NCBI RefSeq assembly: GCF_000828635.1
Contig: NZ_AP012547.1
Location: 1,488,001 to 1,552,000, forward strand
Direction of reading: 5' to 3'
From: Sulfuritalea hydrogenivorans sk43H
GTDB taxonomy: Bacteria > Pseudomonadota > Gammaproteobacteria > Burkholderiales > Rhodocyclaceae
DNA length: 64,000 nucleotides
The notes under the pieces are model-generated. The model saw only the letters and a program-made list of their open reading frames with translations. It had not been told where the DNA came from and did no database searches. Below are positions 1 through 8,159 of this stretch, one piece after another. Each line of letters opens with the position of its first letter. Position 1 is the first letter of the stretch. The position numbers and the translations under genes are program-made.

Positions 1-1
1 C

Positions 2-457
2 TGGGAGGATGTCGCCCTGTTCTCGACGGTGGTCACCCCGGCCGCCGTGGCCTTCCTCGGCCAGTACCGCGAGTGCTCCTATTTGCCGTGGGCGCGCGTC
101 AATGTGCGCATCCACAAGGAAGAATACGGCCATCTCGCCTTCGGCGTCTGGGCCTCGAAGCGCTGCATCGAATTCGGCGGCGAGAAGACGCGCGAGTTCA
201 TGCAGCAGCGCATTCCCAAGTTCATGAAGATGGGCCTGGGTTTTTACGGTCGCCCCTCGGCCGGCGACAAGAAGTCGCAGATGTTCGACATTTATTACGA
301 GTACGGCATCAAGGTGAAGAAGCCGGAGGAACTGCAGGCCGAATACATGGAGCTGCTCGATTCCCGCCTCAAGGAAATCGGCCTGGTGGTGCCCGAGGGC
401 GTCGAGGCCGACTACGACATGCGCATGGGCTACGAAGCGGAAGAGCTGGCGGCCTGA
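2..457 (+). CDS. Phenylacetic acid catabolic (PaaA/PaaC)-family ferritin-like protein, 5' truncated
   Basis: The reading frame is open from the window edge and its true start lies upstream, so only the last 151 residues are present. The motif KEEYGH has the E-x-x-H-type spacing of a ferritin-like di-iron centre and matches the KEESFH helix that I recall from PaaA of the phenylacetyl-CoA epoxygenase. The C-terminal part, with a long charged helix followed by a short MGY segment, also resembles the end of PaaA. By family, such proteins are oxygenase subunits acting on CoA thioesters, or relatives of unknown substrate. No paaBCDE partners are visible downstream. The next gene is a small unknown protein 4 bp away and probably co-transcribed. 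The family call is fairly secure; the substrate is not. Confidence 0.7.
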   Translation, partial: WEDVALFSTVVTPAAVAFLGQYRECSYLPWARVNVRIHKEEYGHLAFGVWASKRCIEFGGEKTREFMQQRIPKFMKMGLGFYGRPSAGDKKSQMFDIYYEYGIKVKKPEELQAEYMELLDSRLKEIGLVVPEGVEADYDMRMGYEAEELAA

Positions 458-461
458 TTCC

Positions 462-875
462 ATGCTGGCTTCCCCGCAACATCTGATCGACGGCGAGGTC
501 GCCGAGCTCAAGCGCTTCGGCTACACGCCCTTCGGCGATGCGGCGCCCGACTGGGCCGGCATGTGGCAACTGCTGAAGGGCGACTTCGCGACCCTGCGCC
601 GAGCACAAGTGCCGGCATATGCGGAGATGAGTCCGTGGCCGCAGGAGGGCGCGCGCATCTACATGCGCCGCCGCCTGCTGGCGGATCGCCTGTTCGAGGA
701 ATGCCAGGTGCTGTACCGGTGCCTCCATGAAGAGGGCATCAACACCGAACGGGTCGAGGCCTATACCCTGGCGCGGGATGCCTACGAAGAAGCCGTGCTC
801 GATTTCGGCAAGGCCCGCGAAATGCTGGAAGAGGTGTTCACCAAAACGGTCGACCTGGTCCAGGTCAAGCGATAG
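462..875 (+). CDS. Small soluble protein of unknown function downstream of the PaaA-like gene
   Basis: This 137-residue protein has no signal peptide or membrane segment. It is rich in charged and aromatic residues, and the second half (from about residue 65) reads as two amphipathic helices. I do not recognise a family. It starts 4 bp after the stop of the PaaA/PaaC-like gene, so translational coupling and a partner or accessory role for that ferritin-like protein are plausible but inferred from spacing alone. It ends about 65 bp before the next gene, an unrelated exported protein with its own ribosome-binding site. Confidence 0.65.
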   Translation: MLASPQHLIDGEVAELKRFGYTPFGDAAPDWAGMWQLLKGDFATLRRAQVPAYAEMSPWPQEGARIYMRRRLLADRLFEECQVLYRCLHEEGINTERVEAYTLARDAYEEAVLDFGKAREMLEEVFTKTVDLVQVKR

Positions 876-940
876 GCCGAGGCTTCTGCCACTGCCGATT
901 GGCAGGGAGTATCATTCCTCCGACATAAGGAGGACATACC

Positions 941-2191
941 ATGCAGCCAGTGCCAGGCAATGCTCGTCTCGTGACCGCGACAGTCTTCGCGGCTTTTCTT
1001 TCGATTCCGACGGCCGTTTCCGCGCAGGGCGCGGCGCCTCCAGAAGCGCAGGCGTGGATCGACATCGCGACATTCTCCGGCATGGGCATGCCGATGGGCG
1101 GCATGGGCGGAGCGGGCGCCAATCCGATGAGTGCCCTCGGCGGCATGCTCGGCGGCAAGGCGGCGCTTGGCTCCAACAGCTTCGGCAACACGCGCAGCAT
1201 GAGCGCCGGGCGCTGGGTGGACGTCACCGTTCGCAGCCGCGCCAATCCGAACCTGGATCAGGCGCAGCAGGCGGTACCGGAGGGATTCCTGAGTCCGGCC
1301 CTGGAGTTGAAAACGCCGAAGAATGCGCCGCCGCCACCGCGCGATGAAGAAGATGTCCGGCACGAGGAACCCGAAAAGCCCAAGGGGCGCATGCTGCTCT
1401 ACTGGGGCTGCGGCAGCGAGATTCGCCCGGGGCAGCCGAAGGTGCTCGACATGGCGAGCGCGACTCCCGGCGATTTTGCCAAGTTCTTCGTCGGGCGCAG
1501 CGCGACCCAGCGCGGCGCCCATGCCGCCGCCGGCCGCCCGGTGTGGCCCAACCCGGACGACAGCCGCATGGTGCCGGCCGAGGCTTCGCTGAAAGGCGAG
1601 TATGCGTTTTCCGGCAAGGGCATTCCCGACGGCTTTCGTTTCCAGATTCCCGCGGCACAGGACCTGATGCCGCCCCTGACGCTCGATCAGGCGGACAGCG
1701 GCGGCGCCACGGAGCTGAGCTGGAATGCGATTGCCACGGCGCGCGCCTATTTCGTTTCCGCCATGGGCAGCAACGGCAAGGAGGACATGGTGATGTGGAC
1801 CTCCAGCGAACTGGCCGATACCGGCTTCGGCCTGATGGACTACCAGACCAATGCCGCGGTTGATCGCTGGCTCAAGGAAAAGGTGCTGCTGGCGCCGCAG
1901 ACCACCCGTTGCACCGTGCCCAAGGGAGTCTTCGGCGAGCATGGCGGCATGCTGCGCCTGATTGCCTATGGCGACGAGTTGAATCTGGCGCATCCGCCGC
2001 GGCCGAAGGACCCGAAGGCCAAATGGCAGCCCGTGTGGGCCGTCAAGCTGCGCGTCAAGGCCGTCACCAGCGGCTTCCTCGGCATGGCGGCACAGGGCAG
2101 GGCGGGCGCCGCGGCCAAAGAGGAGGAAACCAGCATCGTGCCGAAAATCCCGCAGCCGATGGAATTGCTGAAAGGCATTTTCGGGCGTTAG
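941..2191 (+). CDS. Exported conserved protein of unknown function with Gly/Met-rich segment
   Basis: A 416-residue protein with a Sec-type signal peptide (hydrophobic stretch from about residue 10, cleavage near the AQG at 28-30). After it comes a Gly/Met-rich stretch around residues 47-70 (GMGMPMGGMGGAG), then a Pro/Glu/Lys-rich linker near 125-145. The remainder is a mixed, probably beta-rich periplasmic domain containing the phrase LLYWGCG. AAGGAGG lies at 926-932, about 8 nt before ATG 941. I do not recognise the family. The Met-rich segment could bind metal or be a flexible linker, but nothing in the sequence decides between them. It stands alone between the PaaA-like pair and the insertion-sequence region. 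Confidence 0.75.
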   Translation: MQPVPGNARLVTATVFAAFLSIPTAVSAQGAAPPEAQAWIDIATFSGMGMPMGGMGGAGANPMSALGGMLGGKAALGSNSFGNTRSMSAGRWVDVTVRSRANPNLDQAQQAVPEGFLSPALELKTPKNAPPPPRDEEDVRHEEPEKPKGRMLLYWGCGSEIRPGQPKVLDMASATPGDFAKFFVGRSATQRGAHAAAGRPVWPNPDDSRMVPAEASLKGEYAFSGKGIPDGFRFQIPAAQDLMPPLTLDQADSGGATELSWNAIATARAYFVSAMGSNGKEDMVMWTSSELADTGFGLMDYQTNAAVDRWLKEKVLLAPQTTRCTVPKGVFGEHGGMLRLIAYGDELNLAHPPRPKDPKAKWQPVWAVKLRVKAVTSGFLGMAAQGRAGAAAKEEETSIVPKIPQPMELLKGIFGR

Positions 2192-2448
2192 GGAGCGGTA
2201 CGTCGTTCAACAGGAATGGCTTTTGCAGACTCAAGGGGCTGCTGCAGATAAGTGATCGACATACAAGCGAATGATGTGGCGCGGTAGCGATTCGGCGAGG
2301 CTTTTTTTAGCCGTAAGACCAGCGACGTCTCCAATGTGCCCGCTGCTGTCGGTCAGAGTTCTCAGGCAGCACGGCTGTAATCAAGTCTTGGATTCAACTG
2401 GTGGATGCAACACACTTAGAAGCTGCGTAAGCAGAAGGAGTGTTGCAG
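2192..2448. other. Gene-free 257-bp stretch ahead of the IS remnant
   Basis: No convincing ORF, terminator or tRNA is visible. The right part, about 2391-2415, contains GGTGGATGCAACAC, which resembles the outer end of IS30-family elements as I remember them, and could be the surviving left end of the IS30 remnant that begins translation at 2449. The remainder holds a T7 run near 2303 but no matching stem. Confidence 0.35.
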
Positions 2449-2634
2449 ATGAAATACCGGTCGAGGATTTATTACACGGAGCAGCAAAAGGCCCTGATGT
2501 GGGAACGCTGGCAGAAGGGTGATTCGCTGCAAAAGATCGCCCAACTGTTTGACCGAAATCACTCGGTTGTGCAAGGGATACTTGTTCGGACGGGCGGGAT
2601 CAGACCAGCGCATTGCCTGTTAGGGAAACACTGA
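2449..2634 (+). pseudogene. IS30-family transposase remnant (N-terminal helix-turn-helix only)
   Basis: ATG 2449 follows AGAAGGAG by 8 nt. The encoded sequence opens with MKYRSRIYYTEQQKALMW and continues through a helix-turn-helix of the type that begins IS30-family transposases (about 330-340 residues when complete). Family similarity is lost after about residue 54 (the RTGGIRPA phrase), and the frame then runs into the IS5-type terminal repeat and stops at 2632-2634. No DDE catalytic core is present in the window. Because the sequence on the far side of the IS5 element also fails to continue the IS30 frame, the gene was already truncated before that insertion. Confidence 0.75.
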
Positions 2635-3814
2635 ATAAGGTACAAACACTGTGAACGATCTCATCGTCATTGGGTCAGACAAAGAGTGTTGATCACAAGG
2701 GATAGAACGATGAAACAAATGACGCTGGCGGCGACACGAGGATTCGAGAAGCACAACCGTGCGACGCGCAAGGCGGAGTTTCTGGCGCGGATGGATCGCC
2801 TGATGCCGTGGGCCGAGTTCTGCGCCGTGATTGAACCGCATTACCCGAAGGCCGGGAATGGCCGGCCACCGGTGGGACTGGAGCGCATGCTGCGGATGTA
2901 CTGCGTCGCCAACTGGTTCAACCTGGCCGACGAAGCCTGTGAAGACGCCCTCTACGATGTCCCCGTGTTTCGTGAGTTCTGCCGCATCGACCTGGGCCGG
3001 GAACGGGTGCCAGACGCCACGACCCTGCTGCACTTTCGGCATCTTCTGGAACGTCACGATCTGGGAGCCGCCATGTTCGCCAAGATCGGCGAATTGCTGC
3101 TGGCCAACGGCATGAAGCTCTCCGGCGGCACGATTGTCGATGCCACCCTGATTGCCGCGCCGCCCTCGACCAAGAACCAGGAGAAGAGCCGCGACCCGGA
3201 GATGCACCAGACCAAGAAGGGCAACGAGTGGCACTTCGGCATGAAGCTGCACATCGGCACGGACAGCCAGAGCGGACTGGTCCATAGCGCCAGCGTCACG
3301 GCCGCCAACGTTCATGACAGCCACCAAGTGCCGAACCTGCTGCATGGTGCGGAAACTCGCTTCTACGGCGACAGCGCCTATCGGGGCCAAGAGCAGCGTA
3401 AGCGGCTGAAGGTCATCGCGCCGAAGGCGAAGGACTTCACCAACAAGCGCGCCTATCGGAACAACCCGCTGACGGACGCCGACAAGGAAACCAACCGCCG
3501 CAAGTCCAGCGTGCGATCCAAGGTCGAGCACCCGTTCCTGACCGTGAAGCGCCTGTGGGGCTTTGCCAAGGTTCGCTATCGCGGTCTGGCAAAGAACGCC
3601 AATCGCGCCTTTGCCATGCTGGCGATGCTCAACGTCAGCATGTGGGCACGACCATTGACGGGAGAGGTGCGTCCGGCATGAGCAAGACAAGGGAGAATTC
3701 CCCCTTATCCGCTCCCGAATGGGCCAAGCACCCCATGAATATGGCATTTCCGTCACAGTTTCGTCTCTATTTCAGCCCGTCGCCGTTTTTTGCGGTGGCT
3801 TGTTCAGCATTTCC
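2624..3814 (+). mobile_element. Complete IS5-family insertion sequence, 1191 bp
   Basis: The left end GGAAACACTGAATAAG (2624-2639) pairs with the complement of the right end CTTGTTCAGCATTTCC (3799-3814), with 3 mismatches in 16. The flanks are TTAG at 2620-2623 and TTAG at 3815-3818, a 4-bp target duplication of the YTAR type expected for this group. One transposase gene fills the interior and is intact, so the element may still be mobile. It abuts an IS30 remnant. Confidence 0.92.
2710..3681 (+). CDS. IS5-family DDE transposase
   Basis: A 323-residue transposase. ATG 2710 is chosen over an upstream in-frame start at 2686 because AAGGGA lies about 8 nt before it. The N-terminal part carries the IS5 targeting domain (PVGLERMLRMYC, then ALYDVPVFREFCRIDL). 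The catalytic motifs are GGTIVDATLI (first Asp), FYGDSAYRG (second Asp) and RSKVEHPFLTVKRLWG, the Y-(2)-R-(3)-E-type region that supplies the glutamate. The gene is uninterrupted and close to full family length. It catalyses cut-and-paste movement of the surrounding 1191-bp element. The reading frame in the opposite strand is a shadow. Confidence 0.95.
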   Translation: MKQMTLAATRGFEKHNRATRKAEFLARMDRLMPWAEFCAVIEPHYPKAGNGRPPVGLERMLRMYCVANWFNLADEACEDALYDVPVFREFCRIDLGRERVPDATTLLHFRHLLERHDLGAAMFAKIGELLLANGMKLSGGTIVDATLIAAPPSTKNQEKSRDPEMHQTKKGNEWHFGMKLHIGTDSQSGLVHSASVTAANVHDSHQVPNLLHGAETRFYGDSAYRGQEQRKRLKVIAPKAKDFTNKRAYRNNPLTDADKETNRRKSSVRSKVEHPFLTVKRLWGFAKVRYRGLAKNANRAFAMLAMLNVSMWARPLTGEVRPA

Positions 3815-3895
3815 TTAGGTGCAAGCAGGTGCGAAACCAAGATTGGTCGACGCTCGTCAGGGAGAGCCCCGTGTCTGTAGCCCGGAATGGGCACT

Positions 3896-4693
3896 TCAGG
3901 CGGTATGGGCTTCTTCTTTGCGCACTGCCGCTGCCCTCAAGAAGGCTTCGATGAGGGGCTCGCGCGGCAGCAGGCGGGTGTCTTGCGGCACATGGAATTC
4001 CGGATGCCACTGTACGCCGAGCACGAAGCCGACTCCGCGCCAGCGGATCGCTTCGATGATGCCGTCGCCGCCCGAGCGGGCTTCGACGGCAAGGTCCTTG
4101 CCGAGGTCGCGCACGGCCTGGTGGTGGATGCTGGTCACGATTCCACCGTTCAAACCACCATAGATCGTGCGCAAACTGGCGCCGGGCTCGAATTCGATCG
4201 CATGCGTCAGTTGGTCATAGCGCACAGGGTCATTGTGGTCGATGGAGGTCTCGGCCTGGGTCGGCAGGTCCTGCCAGAGCGTGCCGCCGAGGGCGACATT
4301 GATCAACTGGCAGCCGCGGCAGATGCCGAGCACCGGCTTGCCCTGGATCATGAACTCCCAGAACAGTTCGATTTCGTAAAGATCGCGCACCCGGTCGCCG
4401 CACCATTCCGGACGCAAGGCCTCGCCGCCGTAAGAGGCCGGGGCGACGTCCGCGCCACCCTGCAGGATGAGGCCGTCGAGTTCGCGCACATAGTCGCTGA
4501 CGCGGATCGCCCGTCGTTCCACTTCGCCGTGCTCGACCAGGGTCGGCAGCATGAAAGCCAGCGCGCCGTGGGCCATCACCCAGTGCGCGATCGATTGTTC
4601 GAGGTACTGCAGCTTCTTGTTGCGAAAACCGAGTTCGGCAGGTACCTGATGCATCAGCCGGGGCGAGAGCCCGATGCGCAGTGACCGACTCAC
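3896..4693 (-). CDS. Class I glutamine amidotransferase-like gamma-glutamyl hydrolase (PuuD-type, peptidase C26)
   Basis: A 265-residue protein with the GATase1 nucleophile elbow GICRGCQ (Cys about 125) and a catalytic His-Glu pair in WHPEF near residue 230. The phrase GLILQGGADVAP (about 74-85) is typical of the PuuD/gamma-glutamyl-GABA hydrolase group. By family it hydrolyses gamma-glutamyl amides in the cytosol. It lies 6 bp downstream of a YbdK-type glutamate-cysteine ligase-like gene on the same strand, so the two probably form a transcription unit acting on gamma-glutamyl compounds. No puuABC genes are present, so the substrate is not necessarily gamma-glutamyl-GABA. Confidence 0.85.
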   Translation of the reverse strand: MSRSLRIGLSPRLMHQVPAELGFRNKKLQYLEQSIAHWVMAHGALAFMLPTLVEHGEVERRAIRVSDYVRELDGLILQGGADVAPASYGGEALRPEWCGDRVRDLYEIELFWEFMIQGKPVLGICRGCQLINVALGGTLWQDLPTQAETSIDHNDPVRYDQLTHAIEFEPGASLRTIYGGLNGGIVTSIHHQAVRDLGKDLAVEARSGGDGIIEAIRWRGVGFVLGVQWHPEFHVPQDTRLLPREPLIEAFLRAAAVRKEEAHTA

Positions 4694-4699
4694 CTTCGC

Positions 4700-5821
4700 T
4701 TACGCCTCCTGCCAGCGAATCGATTGTGCCCGCATCAGTTCGGCCGCTGAACCCAGTTCGGTGAAGCGGGCCCGGCACCAGGCGGCGTCGCTCTCGCCCT
4801 GCTCGACCCTCGCCTTGATGCGGGAGCAGGCGGCGTCGGCATCCAGTTCGATGGCATGCTGCTCGATTCGCCCCAGTGTCTGCAGGATATCGTCGCGCAC
4901 GCTGCGGTGCTCGCCGCTTTTCGGGTCGACGAGGACGCCTTCGGCGCCGAAGCGACAGGCCTGGAAGCGGTTGAAGGTATACACGAGGTAATCATCCTCG
5001 ACCGGGACGATCGGCCGTTCGATCATCAGATAGCGGCACAGCGCCTGCAGATAGGCCGCCAGGTCTGCGGCATGGCCGACCGTCAGCGGGGTGTCGCAGA
5101 CCCGGATTTCGATGGTGCCGAATTCCGGCTTGGGGCGGATGTCCCAGTAGAAATCCTTCATGCCCTTGACGACGCCGGTATGGGTCATTTTATCGAAGTA
5201 GACGCCGAACTCTTCCCAGGAGGCGACCATCGGCGCGCGCCCGCTGAGCGGAAAGGCGAACACGGAGTTGAGCCGCGCCGAGGCGAAGCCGGTGTCGTGC
5301 CCATGCACGTAGGGCGAGGCGCCCGACAGTGCGATCATGTGCGGAATGTAGCGCGACAGCGAATGCAGGAGGAATAGCGCCTCGTCGGGTGAAGGACAGC
5401 CGATGTGGATATGCTGGCCGAAAATCGTGAATTGCTTGGCGAGATAGCCGTAAAGATCGGAAATGTGGTGGAAGCGTTCCTTGTCGAAAATGCGCGTCTC
5501 GCCCCAGTGCTGGAAGGCATGGGTGCCACCGCCCGAAAGGGCGAGGTTGAGTTCGCGCCCGCCGCGGCAGAGGAAATCGCGGATTTCGCCCAGTTCGGCG
5601 GTCAGGGTCTGGTGCGTGGTATGGATGCCGGTGCTGATCTCGATCATGCCCTGGGTGATCTCGGGCACGATGTTTCCCGGATTTCCCGGATGGCGCTCGA
5701 CCCAGTACAGCAGGTCGTTGGCCATCGGCGTCAGCGCGTAGTCGTGGGTGTCGAGGATCTGCAGTTCGAGTTCGACGCCGAGCGACAGCGGGCGCGAGGA
5801 CTTGAAGCTTTCGAGCGCCAT
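4700..5821 (-). CDS. ybdK: YbdK-type carboxylate-amine ligase (GCS2 family)
   Basis: A 373-residue protein of the glutamate-cysteine ligase 2 family. The opening SLGVELELQILD gives the metal-binding glutamates, IGCPSPDEA and GTIEIRVCDTPL are family landmarks, and the length matches E. coli YbdK (372). ATG 5821 begins MALESFKSS; an upstream in-frame ATG at 5899 would add 26 Arg-rich residues and overlap the antiporter gene, so it is rejected. YbdK proteins have weak glutamate-cysteine ligase activity in vitro and an uncertain physiological role. The gene begins 1 bp after the antiporter stop and precedes the PuuD-like hydrolase. Confidence 0.88.
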   Translation of the reverse strand: MALESFKSSRPLSLGVELELQILDTHDYALTPMANDLLYWVERHPGNPGNIVPEITQGMIEISTGIHTTHQTLTAELGEIRDFLCRGGRELNLALSGGGTHAFQHWGETRIFDKERFHHISDLYGYLAKQFTIFGQHIHIGCPSPDEALFLLHSLSRYIPHMIALSGASPYVHGHDTGFASARLNSVFAFPLSGRAPMVASWEEFGVYFDKMTHTGVVKGMKDFYWDIRPKPEFGTIEIRVCDTPLTVGHAADLAAYLQALCRYLMIERPIVPVEDDYLVYTFNRFQACRFGAEGVLVDPKSGEHRSVRDDILQTLGRIEQHAIELDADAACSRIKARVEQGESDAAWCRARFTELGSAAELMRAQSIRWQEA

Positions 5822-5822
5822 C

Positions 5823-7034
5823 TCAAGCCTCCCCTTCGCCGGAACCCGGCATGGCTTCACCGCTGCGGCGCAACGCGATCTGGATCGCCACCGGGCCAAG
5901 CAGCTCCATGATCAATACCGCACCGAGCACGATGGCGAGGACATCGTCGCCGAAGTCAGCATAAAGTCGGGCGACATCGTGGGCCTGCAAGACTGCCAGG
6001 CTGGACATCGGCAGCAGCGCCACACCGAGCCAGGCCGCCTTCTTGGGCACCAGGCCGCCGTAGCCCGCCGAAACATAAGCGCCAAAATACTTGGCCAGGC
6101 CGCGAATCAGCAGCAGGCCGATCGACATCAGCCCGCCGGCGACGAGATGGCGCGGATCGAGCGCGACACCGGTCAGCGTGAACAGGATGATTACCAGCAG
6201 GGCGCCGGCGGCGCCGAAATGCTCGGGAAACAGATGCAGGCGCTGCGACATGGAACGCAGCATCATGCCGCCGCAGAGCAGGGCCATCGGCACCGAAAGT
6301 CCGAGCCGTTCGGCAGCCGTGGTGCCAAGCAGGACGACAGCGATCACCAGCGCAAAACGCTCGCTTTCGCGCTTCAGGTGGAAGAAGCGCGTCAGGTGCA
6401 TGGCATAGGCGAGCGCGGCTCCCAGCAATATGGAACCCAAGGCGATGTAGGCGGGATGCCCGATCGTCTGCAACAGGCCCGCGTTGCGGTCGAGGTGCAC
6501 CACGCCGACGCTGATTTTTAGCAACAGGATTGCGTAGAGGCTGTTGAGCGCCGTCATCAGCATCAGTCGTTCCGTCATCTGTCCGCGCGCGTTGTTCTCG
6601 GCGACGATGCGCATGACTACCGCCGGACTGGTCGATACGGCGATTGCGGCCACGGCAACGCGCGTCCCCATGCTGAGGTCGAACCAGCCAAGGAAGACAT
6701 AGGTCACGGTAAAGGTGAGGACGCTTTCGACTACGCTGCTGACGATCAGCATCGGATTGTGGCGCAGCCAGCGCAGATCGACCCGGCTGCCAAGCTCGAA
6801 CAAGAGCAGACCGAGTCCCAGCAACAGCAGCGGGCGCAGGTCGCCGGTGATGCTCGGCGGCACCCAGCCCAGCACGGACGGCCCCAGCAGCAGCCCGGCG
6901 AGCACGTAACCGATCAAGCGTGGCAGGCGCAGCCAGCGCCCGCAGATCTCGGCGCCGGCGATCGATACGATCAGCAGCACGGCGACGCGGCCGAAGGCGT
7001 CGATCTCGAAGGGCAGGGCGAGCGGCATGTTCAT
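5823..7034 (-). CDS. Cation:proton antiporter, CPA2 (KefB-like) family
   Basis: A 403-residue inner-membrane protein with about 12 hydrophobic segments and the CPA2 features GYVLAGLLLGPSVLG near residue 45 and STSPAVVMRI near 135. It ends soon after the transport domain and lacks the C-terminal RCK/TrkA-N domain of KefB/KefC, so gating by NAD or glutathione cannot be assumed. Two ATGs, 7034 and 7028, are both possible starts. It exchanges Na+ or K+ for protons by family analogy. It sits between lapA-like and ybdK on the same strand. Confidence 0.85.
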   Translation of the reverse strand: MNMPLALPFEIDAFGRVAVLLIVSIAGAEICGRWLRLPRLIGYVLAGLLLGPSVLGWVPPSITGDLRPLLLLGLGLLLFELGSRVDLRWLRHNPMLIVSSVVESVLTFTVTYVFLGWFDLSMGTRVAVAAIAVSTSPAVVMRIVAENNARGQMTERLMLMTALNSLYAILLLKISVGVVHLDRNAGLLQTIGHPAYIALGSILLGAALAYAMHLTRFFHLKRESERFALVIAVVLLGTTAAERLGLSVPMALLCGGMMLRSMSQRLHLFPEHFGAAGALLVIILFTLTGVALDPRHLVAGGLMSIGLLLIRGLAKYFGAYVSAGYGGLVPKKAAWLGVALLPMSSLAVLQAHDVARLYADFGDDVLAIVLGAVLIMELLGPVAIQIALRRSGEAMPGSGEGEA

Positions 7035-7083
7035 GCCGCACCCGGCACATCGGGTTTTGTTGTGCGTCGATGGAAGTCGTGCG

Positions 7084-7509
7084 TCATGGCTTGTCCTCGT
7101 CGCGCGGCACCGCCGCGGGATTCCTGCCCGCGTCAGCCGCCGACAGCAGTGCGCGCAAGCCGACGTAGGGCTTTTCGGGTATCGGCGCGGGTGTCACGTC
7201 GAGGGCCGATCGTTGCGCAAGTTCGGCTTCCAGATTCCGCCTGACCTGTTCCTGTGCCGCCAACTGCCGCTCCAGTTCGGCGATCCGGCTGCGCTGGCGA
7301 CCGATCGTCCATTGCCCGCGGATCACTGCCGGCGAGGACAACAGCCCCGCGATCAGCGCACCGAGGCCGAGGGCGCACAGGAGAACCAGCGCCAGCGAAC
7401 CTTCAAATGTCCAAATTGCTAGGGTCACTGTAACAGGCGCGAGGTTCTGCAGCGCGAAGACCACGGCACCTATGGCGACGACAATGCCGAAAATAAGCAT
7501 GAGTTGCAT
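7084..7509 (-). CDS. LapA-domain (DUF1049) inner-membrane protein
   Basis: A 141-residue protein with two N-terminal membrane segments (about residues 3-21 and 36-58) separated by NLAPVTVTLAIWTFEG, the signature of DUF1049/LapA proteins. A coiled-coil region (about 70-100, RIAELERQLAAQEQVRR) and a Pro/Ala-rich tail follow. ATG 7509 is chosen because AAAGGAG precedes it by 6 nt; an upstream in-frame ATG lacks this. E. coli LapA, with LapB/YciM, participates in control of lipopolysaccharide synthesis, but no lapB is seen here. In many betaproteobacteria the gene stands near himD/lapB, so this is a relocated or second copy. Confidence 0.78.
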   Translation of the reverse strand: MQLMLIFGIVVAIGAVVFALQNLAPVTVTLAIWTFEGSLALVLLCALGLGALIAGLLSSPAVIRGQWTIGRQRSRIAELERQLAAQEQVRRNLEAELAQRSALDVTPAPIPEKPYVGLRALLSAADAGRNPAAVPRDEDKP

Positions 7510-7594
7510 CAATTGCTCCTTTCGACGGGACATCCGTCCGGATTGTTCCGTCGAGAACAGGATAAATCAATTCGCGCGGGGACCGATGGAAGCA

Positions 7595-8017
7595 TCAGAA
7601 ATCAAGGCACACAATGCGATTGCCACCGCTTTGCTTGGCTCCGTACATCAGCCGGTCCGCGTCCGCCAGCAGGCGGTCGAGATCGTCCGGCGCCCGCTGA
7701 TGGCTGACGAACCCGATACTGAAGGTCACCGGCCACGCGTTCTCTCCCATCGCATCGAGCAGTCGCCGCCGGATTTTCTCGACGTAATTCCTTGCCGCCA
7801 CGCCGTTCATTCCCGGCAACAGCAGCGCGAATTCGTCGCCGCCGAGGCGGCCGGCGATGTCGCCGGCGCGGATGGATGCAAGCAATCCATCGGAGACGCA
7901 TTTCAGCAAAGCGTCTCCGGTTTCGTGGCCGAACTGGTCATTGACTTGCTTGAACTTGTCGAGATCGATAAAGACGGCAGTAAAAGGGGTCTGTTGTCGC
8001 CGCGCCAGCCTTTCCAC
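7595..8017 (-). pseudogene. Truncated GGDEF (diguanylate cyclase) domain, probably a relic
   Basis: The frame encodes most of a GGDEF domain: FIDLDKFKQVND, then the catalytic signature GRLGGDEF, then FSIGFVSH and a DRLMYGAKQSG-type end. The D-x-LTGLxNR motif that normally opens the domain is absent. Immediately upstream of the GTG at 8017 the same frame has a TAG stop only two codons away. Before that stop there is another short open stretch, RRLESL, which would fit the helix leading into the domain. I therefore read it as a 5'-deleted, stop-containing remnant of a larger sensor cyclase. It has no clear ribosome-binding site. A short functional protein starting at GTG 8017 is less likely. Confidence 0.65.
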
Positions 8018-8159
8018 GCTCTACAGACTCTCCAATCGCCGTTCCGATGACTCATCGACAATTCGGCAGTTTTTACACAGTCTGGACCGGCAGACGCCAA
8101 GGCAATAGTTGCAGCGATCCCGCAACCATCGTGATTGCGGCTTCCCGTCAGCCAGTGTT

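Noticed and set aside
782..1993. A 403-codon minus-strand frame opposite the unknown exported protein
   Set aside because: The plus-strand frame has a ribosome-binding site and signal peptide; the antisense one has neither.
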